NCBI GenBank assembly: GCA_013399015.1
Contig: VWZX01008607.1
Span: 1 to 64,000, forward strand
Origin: Galbula dea
Taxonomy: Eukaryota > Chordata > Aves > Piciformes > Galbulidae
Reading direction: 5' to 3'
DNA length: 64,000 nt
Made by a program: the position numbers and the translations under genes. Shown piece after piece: positions 53,401 through 62,400 of this stretch. Positions within the stretch are counted from its first letter, which is position 1; every line of letters begins with the position of its first letter. Below the pieces are notes generated by a model. It was not told where the DNA came from. It did not search any database and worked only from the letters and a program-made list of their open reading frames with translations.

Positions 53401-56400
53401 CCAGTAGGAGTTTGGTAAAGACATTTAGCATCACTGCATTACTTTCTACAGTGACAAGTATGCCAGTACCCAAGAGGGATGCCTCACCTCAGTTTCCAGA
53501 AACCAACCAACAACATGGAGCAAGCCAACTTAAAATCCTGGTTATTCACTGAGCAGCTCAGTTGTCAGTTGTCTTGAAAGTGCATTGTGAAGCTGAGAAG
53601 GGGTTATAGGTGTTGCAGGCTAGAAGCAATATAGCACACAGCAAAGAATTTTTAGTGAAGCCTGCATTTCTTTTGAATTGTACTCTAAATACCTGATAAA
53701 ATGAACATCACTCAGTGACAGGGATCCGTTTATATCTTAAATGTTGTGCAACTTCTTTTGTCTGTTACAGGATGCTTTATACTTTGCAGGGATTTTGCAG
53801 CCAAACAAACAGGTGTCATGATCAGAGCAAAGGAAAAAAGCATGCCTTTCTTCCACAGCTCTGAGATGTGGAGAGTGCTTTTATACTCTGACAATAAATT
53901 CTCTTGCTTGAAAGAATACATCAGTTCTTGAGGGATCTAAGGGACACACTTTACTTTCATGAACTGTGTGGAATGGCTTCCTAAAGCTCAGTGATATTAG
54001 GAACTAACAAAAGTAAAGTGGTGATGTATTTTAATTGTGAAATAAATTATTTAATGCAGATTTTCTCCCTTCCTTGTGAATTTGGGTCTCTGGCAGCCAC
54101 TACTGGTGACGCAGTGCTTCTGCAAGCTGTTCACATTAATATGCTGTGGCTCCTTGGCATGAAGTGTGTGTTCAATTGACCTGTGGCTATTGCATGATGA
54201 CCAGAGATTATCAAGGATTTTGTACAGCTTCGTCTTCAGAACCTCCATTCTGTTTCCATCATCTCTCAAGGGAAGCATAGCTAAGCCTGTACAAGTCTAC
54301 CCTTCAGAGAGCATTTCCAAAATATATAATGTTCAGCTTTGTGTTTTCCTTCTCTGTTTGATGCAAGCAGCAAGGAGACAGAATGCTACTGAGCCTGGTG
54401 TATGCAAGACCTGGAAGTCAGAGGCCATTACATCACTATTGTCAACTTAGTTCTTGACTTCCATATATGAAAGAAATGTAGAATAAAGACATAGGAACAA
54501 ATCTCCCTTCTTTCATTGACTTATTTTCATGTTAATTGGAAAGAGTGGACAGAGTATTTTTGCACTTTGCCATGTAGAGCTGATGTCCGTTATCTCTTTC
54601 CTTGAAATCATATTGCCTAATAAGATTGTGTAATTGGGAGGCTTTCAGCACTTCACCATTTGGAGAGATATATGAGAGCTGAGAAATGTGTGGACCCCTT
54701 CATCTTCCCAACAACAATCTTGTTTTTGCTTTTGCCTATACCTTACAAGCCCATGAATTTCCACAGGGTGTCTGAACAGAGGTGTGGAACAGAGATATCA
54801 AAACCACACAGGCAGGACCTAAATTTTTTTGAGTTTTTTCTTGAGCTGTGGACTGTTTGACGATTTATCTTCTGAGGAGATTGTTGCTCAGTTTTCCAAC
54901 TGACAAGTTGTGTTAGAAGGCAACTAATTGCATTGTTTTGCCACCTAAGCTGCTCATGTCCTTGCCTAGAGAGAGATAGGGAGGAAACAATGCTATTTGG
55001 AACAGGAAGAAAAGTGTGAAGGGATCATCTTTGTGCAGTAGTTTGTGATTTTAAAAAAGCCATAGCAACTCCTGGCCTTTGTGCTTTCTCTTTCAGGGAG
55101 CTTTGGAGCATGAAGAAAGCAAGACCCTTCGTTTTCAGCTTGAACTTTCTCAGCTTAAGGCAGACTTTGAAAGGAAACTGGCAGAAAAGGAGGAAGAAAT
55201 GGAAAATATAAGGTACTGTGAGGGAAGCAGCATATTTTTTTAAGGGGAAAGTCTCAAAAGACCAGAAACATTATGAAGACCCAAGCCAGTCAAATGCACC
55301 AGAAGTAGCTATGCTAGCACAGATACTCTGTGTACCAGTAACCAAACCAAGCCTCATTATTTGCCAAAGGGCAGTCCTGCCACGTTACCATTTCTTAGTT
55401 CAAATATTCCTGTCAGTTCAGCCTCTACCAGCATACACATAAGCCCACCATGCATATCACATAAGAGCTGTAACACAGCTGACTGGCACAACCAAAGCTG
55501 CAGCAGACCAAGGGCCACTAAGCCTGTATATATACAAATTGCCTCCCAGGGGGAACTACAGGCAGCATCAGCAGTACTTGTTTAGTAGTGCTCAAACCTA
55601 TATTATCTGAAGACAATCTTTACTTCTGCATTTGGTTAATTTATGCAGTTATAGCTACCCTTATTGTGGGAGGATATAAAGAGCTTGTTGCTATGTAGAC
55701 ACCTTTCGGGTAAGCAGTGAGAATTGCAGAGGCACAGGAAGTATAAATGTGTAAGGAGAGGAGCTTGCAGGTGAAAGGGATAAACAGGAAAAAAAGAAGC
55801 AATTAGATGACAGAAGGATGATGTTTTTTGTTTTGCCTCTCCCCCTCAGCACTAGCCCTAGTCTGAAGAGTTATGCTCTCAGAACGCTGCTAGACTGGGG
55901 TAGATTTTCAGCAATGTGTATGCAATCCTTCAGAAAACTCTGGCTTTGAAGTAGTGTTGCAATGCTATTAATCCAAGAACCACGTCATTGTTTGCTGTTA
56001 GGTTGTTGTTAGGTAAGGAAGGGGAAGTCCAAGGTCCACCTTGGCCATCGTAGGTACATGGACTGATATCTAAACTGTTTCAAAAACAAATAATGTTTTG
56101 GCCCTTTCACACACTATCTTCTTCTGTCCTGCAGATGTCTAGATTACAGAGACCTTGGGACAAGCTATCATAACCAATGCTTTATGCCTCAGCTTCCTTA
56201 GGAGTATTTTGCTGCTAACTTGTTCAGCAGACATACTGTGTGGTTCCCTAGGAGTCTAGGGCACAGTTCAGTATCTTGCTGAAGCAATAAGGCCCTCAAG
56301 GTTTTTCTTGTTGACTCTTTGATTTCCCAGAACTCCTACACTTTGAGCAAAACTTGGCCAGGAGTGAGATAAATACTTCCCTGTGTGAGTCATATTCTCT

Positions 56401-59400
56401 GCTTTCAGTTATCTTCTGGTTGTAAGAGAGCAAAACGTTCATCATAGGACTTGACTATTAGACAGTCAAGAAAATTAAGCACTTGTCTGTAACTGATTTA
56501 CAATCTTTAAACTGACAGTAAGATACCTTTCACAGGGGGACCAGGGTGCTAATTAGGGTGGGCTTAGTCTCTTCTAACTTTAGGTGTCCATAACACAGAT
56601 TTATATTCCTGAATTATTCCCTTTATAACTGAGCATAAGAAATGTGTTTCAATATCTACTTTAAGACACAATAAATTGTAGCTTACACATGCCATTTACT
56701 ATAAGGAGCACCTACAGTAATTAGCTTAGAATGTAGCCACCTACCTTTAGTTGGTTAATCCCTTCCAGTAATAGCTTCATAAAAATGCAGAGATGTAAAA
56801 CATCCCAGTGAATAATTTAGTAAATATCTTGGTAAGCGACTGCTAAACTTGAAGCGCTTCTTGTTAGGTTCAAACCTGTAGTTTTGTGAGTTTACAGGAG
56901 ATCTGAGGGAACACTTACTCCAATATTGCCAAAGGAAATGCAGGAGAAAAATGCTGTAAGAGCTTACAAATCAGGAGTGAGCAGAGGGTGTAAAGCGCAT
57001 CAGCCACTTAGATGGCAGTGAGGCACTAGAAACCTATGATTGGTATGCCATTCAGAAATATACTTCTGTTTGTGGAAATGAGACACTTCCAGAACGTGAA
57101 GTAGCATTGCATGGAGTTCTATGCTCCTGTGCAGAGAGGAAAATTACTTCATTCACCCTTCACGTCCTTTTCAGGAGAAATCAGCAACGTGCCATAGATT
57201 CACTGCAGTCCACCCTTGATTCTGAAGCCCGGAGCAGAAATGAAGCTATCCGGGTCAAGAAGAAGATGGAAGGTGACCTCAATGAGATGGAAATCCAGCT
57301 CAGTCATGCTAACAGGCATGCTGCAGAAGCCACAAAGTCAGCACGTGTCTTGCAGACACAAATAAAGGTACTCCAAGAGCTGCCACTCCCAAGCACTCAA
57401 TGGTAGATGTGGGCTAGGTTTCGCTAACACAAAACAAGACAGCAACAGTGATGGCGATTAAGAGAGAAGCTACTCCTGAGGATGAGCAGGGAATGCCCTT
57501 AGTGATTGTGTCTAGTGTAAGAGAATATTGAAATATGTATTTCTTCCAAGACTTGCATACAAGCTGTCATAAAACCCTTGCTGGCTACAGCTTCCTGCAG
57601 GGGCAAAAAGCTACAGCATGAGGAACTGAAAACCTATGATTTTCTTGTGAGCTTTCAAGCCCTCTAAAAGTAGAGAGCAAGTCAGCTGGCTGGAGTACAA
57701 AGTATTTGTATATTCAACTTTGTTATTTGCTTCAACATTTGCAACAGCTTAAAAAAAAAAAAAAGTGATTTGCCAAGTTTGCCAAGATACCTCTTAAGTT
57801 ATCACGTCTCCCACACCTAAGCAGCTAGTTCTGCCTCAGGCAGAACAGCAAGCACTCACAGATTTGAACACACAGCATTTTTTCCCCACTGTACCACATA
57901 CCACAAAAGCTGGACAGCTTTCAGCGTAGCGCAAGCCCTTCTCCAGTAAAGGAGCACTGGAACTCCCTAGGCAGACTCCATGCAACCTCTGCAATCTGGC
58001 ATCCTCTTATGTAAGCACAACAGCTTGAAATGCAGTTGCACTTTGTATAAAAACCCAAACTTCTGTTCTGTCATAGGAGCTTCAGGTGCAGCTGGATGAC
58101 TCGGGACACCTGAATGAAGACCTGAAGGAGCAGCTGGCAGTCTCTGACAGGAGGAACAACCTCCTCCAGTCGGAGCTGGATGAGCTGAGGGCTTTACTGG
58201 ACCAGACTGAACGGGCAAGGAAGCTGGCAGAGCATGAACTGCTAGAAGCCACTGAACGTGTGAACCTGCTTCACACTCAGGTTGGCTTTTTCTGTGGTCT
58301 CTCCCTCACCAGGTTGAACTGAGCCTTGTCTATTAACCACTGGCACTGCTTGCCCATAGCTGTCATAAGGCAGACACACCTTACCCTCCTTCAAGGGGGA
58401 AAATGAGGGACAGGAAGTAAGTCACTCTGTAGATATTCCACCTCACTCCCTTCATGTTAGCTGGAATTGATGATTCAGCCAAATGGTTTGAACAGTTTCC
58501 AGAAAAAGCTATAATGGAAGATGAGTGCATTTTCTTTCTTTCCTCCTTCCAAGCTGTAAAACCAGTTCCCTGCTTTAGTTAAGTCATGCCTGAGAGGGCA
58601 CTTCTCGTTGGAGAAGTGACGCAGGTGATGTTTTTGTGCAGGGTGCTGCTGTTATTCAGCAATGAAAACCGCAGAGGCTGGGTGTATTGTATACAATAGC
58701 CGTATGCAATAGGTCTGTTATACAGGGCAGGAATAACCCCCTGGTCTCTGCTATGTCACAGATATTCATTAATATAAGCCTTTGGACTCTGTCACAATGG
58801 ACACTGCAGTTTTTACAGGGCCCTGGAGGGGCCTCCACCATTTTTCGTACAAACCCAAAGCTTCTCTTCCCCAAATAACGGTCAGAAAGAAATGAATATG
58901 TGCTGCAGGCTGGTGATATTTTTCAATGTTTCCTCAAGCCTATTGATGACATAAAGCTTCTGTTTTAATTACCTCACTGACTACTTGATTATTGATCATT
59001 AGTTTTCCAAACTGAACTGCCTTATTCATTCTTCAGCCTATTGCTTATTATTTTATCTGAATTAAAATCTGAATATTTACAACTTTGAGAGTATTTTTAA
59101 TATTTCCTCAGTCTGAAGCTGCAAATGCTAGTCAAGGCCAGCCCTTACCACATACCTGGATCTCCCTTCCCAAATACTACTTTGGGTAATCCAGGAGTTT
59201 CAAAAATCAGTAAGCCTTGGTGTGCTATGGTATTTAGAGGAGTTACGTCCCTAATCATCATTTTTCCTCCTTTTCCATTGTTCCTTTGGGGAAAACTTAA
59301 TAAAAGAACACAAGTCTGATCAATCAAAAGAAGAAGCTGGAGGGTGACATTTCCCAGATGCAGAATGAAGTGGAGGAATCGATCCAAGAGTGCCGGAACG

Positions 59401-62400
59401 CAGAGGAAAAAGCCAAGAAGGCAATCACAGACGTAAGCAGGCTGGTTTCTTGCTCACTTCTCTTCAGTACTGTAATGTCTTAAGACAGCCAAGAAAATAT
59501 TTCCCAGGTTACCATTTCTATGCTTGTTACAAACCTCATACATCCAAAGCATTCCACAGTTATCTGAAGGTAATTGATGAAACTACAAAGTAAAACAAGC
59601 TAGAGGTAAAAAGAGAGGACAGACTTTTTCCTGGTGTTTGGGGTTTGGGTTTTGTTTTGTTGGGGTTTTTTTGCCCCAAGAATGCAGTTTCCATTGATCC
59701 TCAAAGTCTCAGATCATGTCACCTTTGAATCAGGTAAATGATACGCCTGGATAAGTTAAACAGTTCAGATGGAACTAATGCTCCTGTGTACATAGAGTCT
59801 GATGTGAGAAACAAAACCACTGAATCCCAAACGAAGTACCCTAGAACTTGGTGTCTATTGGAAAAACTAAGTCCTAAGATTCCTAGCAGAGAGATGCGTT
59901 CTTCCTCTAGGGAAGACATAATTTAGGCAGGTATAGTTTCATTTCCCACAGACCTGGAGAAATCCACGTATTCAGAAATTAGCTGATGTTTCACTTCATA
60001 CCAACAGGAAAAAAAGCTAAAACTGGACATTTCTGTGAGTTACATGTCTGGAGTGCCTCAACAAAGCTATTCCTGTACCATGGTCTTTATTGCTTCTCAG
60101 CTGACAGCACTATTAGTGCCTGCCAGAGAGAAGATGCTACTTGTCCTTGATTCAGCTCCAGTCTAGATTGCAATGACTGCTGTATTCTGATGACTGACCT
60201 GTCTGATGGCTGATGTCAAAATCTGTAAATGCCTCTTGGTGACAGGTAGAAGCATCAAAGCAGGAATGAGCTAATTGGCACCCTTGTTACCTGTCTTACA
60301 GAATGGCCAGGAACTAAGTAAGATGTTGAGACTGAGCTTTCTTGCTCAGTACAGACTGCAGAAACAGTTCTGCTGTTACAGTTTCTCAGGCAGCTCTTGT
60401 TTACAGCTGCACAAGCAAATTTGCCAGTCGTTTTAAGCTACTACCTTTTCAGAGCTCCAAACACCAATATTAAATTGTGAATACCTTCTATGTAAAATGT
60501 GTGTTGTGAATGGCACAGTCTTACTTGTAGGTATTATAAATAAGGACAAGTTATAGCACATCAACTGAAGAAAAAAAAAGAGGGAGAGGGGAGGAAGAAT
60601 CTTAATTACGGGAGGAAAAAAAGACCTTCAAGTCTATTCTGTCCTTGTATTTTCTTTGTCCAGGCAACATATGCACACACAAGGTATTCTGTGGAGCTCT
60701 GGGTACAGTGAAAGATCAAAATAGAGGACAATCCAAGATCAATCTTCTATCATTTCTTCTGAGACATAATTCAATAGCATAAGATAGCTGCTACAAAATG
60801 TGGTCATTTTTCAGGCAGCAATGATGGCTGAGGAGCTTAAAAAGGAGCAGGATACTAGTGCTCACTTAGAAAGAATGAAGAAGAACATGGAGCAAACCAT
60901 TAAAGATCTCCAGAAACGACTGGATGAAGCAGAACAAATAGCCCTGAAAGGTGGCAAGAAGCAGATCCAGAAACTGGAATCCAGGGTAAGTTTGTGATCC
61001 AGCTTTGGACCACTGTCTCCTGCTTACAGAACTGGAACCAAGTAGGTGCCCTAGGGCTGCCAGATAAGCTCATAGAGGCCAATAAGGGATACTCTGAATG
61101 CTTTCTTCTGTTTCACAAAATGCAAGTGAGTAATTCTTGGAGGCATGCTTCTCCATTATCCAGCTAAAATGAGCTATTTTAGCACAGGAAATGACCACCA
61201 AGCCCTTGATTAAAAAAAAAAAAACAAAACCAACAACAAAAATGAAACCAAATAATAATAAAAAACAATCAAAACAAAATAAAACAAACAAACAAAAAAC
61301 GGATACAAAAACAAGTCCCAAACCAAACAGACCAGCAACTAAGACCAGCAAAAGGCTCTCCAACACTTGCTTCAGTTAAACTTTTCTGACCTTTGTGTAT
61401 GCCTGTGCCTTTGACTGCTAGTGCAGCTCGAATACATTTATTAAAAGCAGAATGGAAGGGTTACACTTTGATCTGTTTCTGAAATTCAGCTCTGTGGAGA
61501 TGCCAAGAAAGTTAGCATTTCTTGAACTGTGAACCAAATTATCTGCTGTTTTACATATATATGTAGCAAAAGGTCAAGGGTTTTCCCTTTTTATGCAGGT
61601 TCGTGAGCTGGAGAATGAACTTGAGACTGAACTCCGTCGCAATTCAGATGCCCAAAAAGGAGCCCGGAAGTTTGAGAGACGCATAAAAGAGCTTACTTAC
61701 CAGGTATGCTGAGGACTGTAATAACCAGTAGGTCACTGGAAAGAAATATGTTCTCCTAAACAGTCTTCAGTTGCCTCATTTTCAGTGAAGGATAAAGGAC
61801 AAAGGACAGCATTAACCAGTTTACTGACTGTAGGAAACTTTAGGGCTAGGAGGAACATCTTCCTAAGGCAACCATCATCTTGCCTGATTCATTGCTGAAG
61901 AGTGTTAGAAAGCCTCTACTGCTGCGATTTGGACAGTTTTAGCAGAGTATTAATATGAAGCAAGATGAGATGACTATTCACTCAGAAAGAGAAAAGTGAG
62001 CCCAGCTCTCTCTCAGCTGTGCTGATGTTGCTGAAAAGAGCCAGAAGGATTAAGTTGACTCTAATGCACCATTCAGCATGGTTGCCCAGTCCCAGGGCTC
62101 TTGTCACCTATTGCTGAGCAGCAAGGTCTGGTCTTGAGCCTCCCAGAGATTTGGTAACAACTGCTGTTACTGCTTGCCTTTTGAAAAACGTCTTCAGCAC
62201 ATAGCACTGATCCTTCTGCTTTCAACAGCACTCTTAATGTCGAGGGTCGAGGCTGGGCTGACCACCAACCCAATGACAGATGCTCCCTGTTATCCCATCT
62301 TCCCCCCGCCATGGGAAGGGAAAGGGGATAAGAGAGACAGAGAGACTTGTGGATTGGAAAATAAAACTACTTTAATAATAATAATAAATGAAATATATAC

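Larger units (their letters stand above)
45684..57174. other. MYH15: Introns 26-34
   Basis: Introns of 0.5 to 2.3 kb without recognised LINE, LTR or RNA gene. The longest are intron 33 (52828-55096) and intron 34 (55213-57174). The latter is the extra intron inside the usual 309-nt exon. Homopolymer A runs occur near 48619 and 50449. Confidence 0.55.
57368..61598. other. MYH15: Introns 35-38
   Basis: Introns of 0.6 to 1.4 kb. Apart from an A-run near 57750 and the A-rich tract of intron 38, nothing is recognised. Confidence 0.55.

Noticed and set aside
53746..54450. Possible extra exons in the 2.27-kb intron 33
   Set aside because: Exons 33 and 34 join in phase without them, and no myosin-like or other domain is seen.
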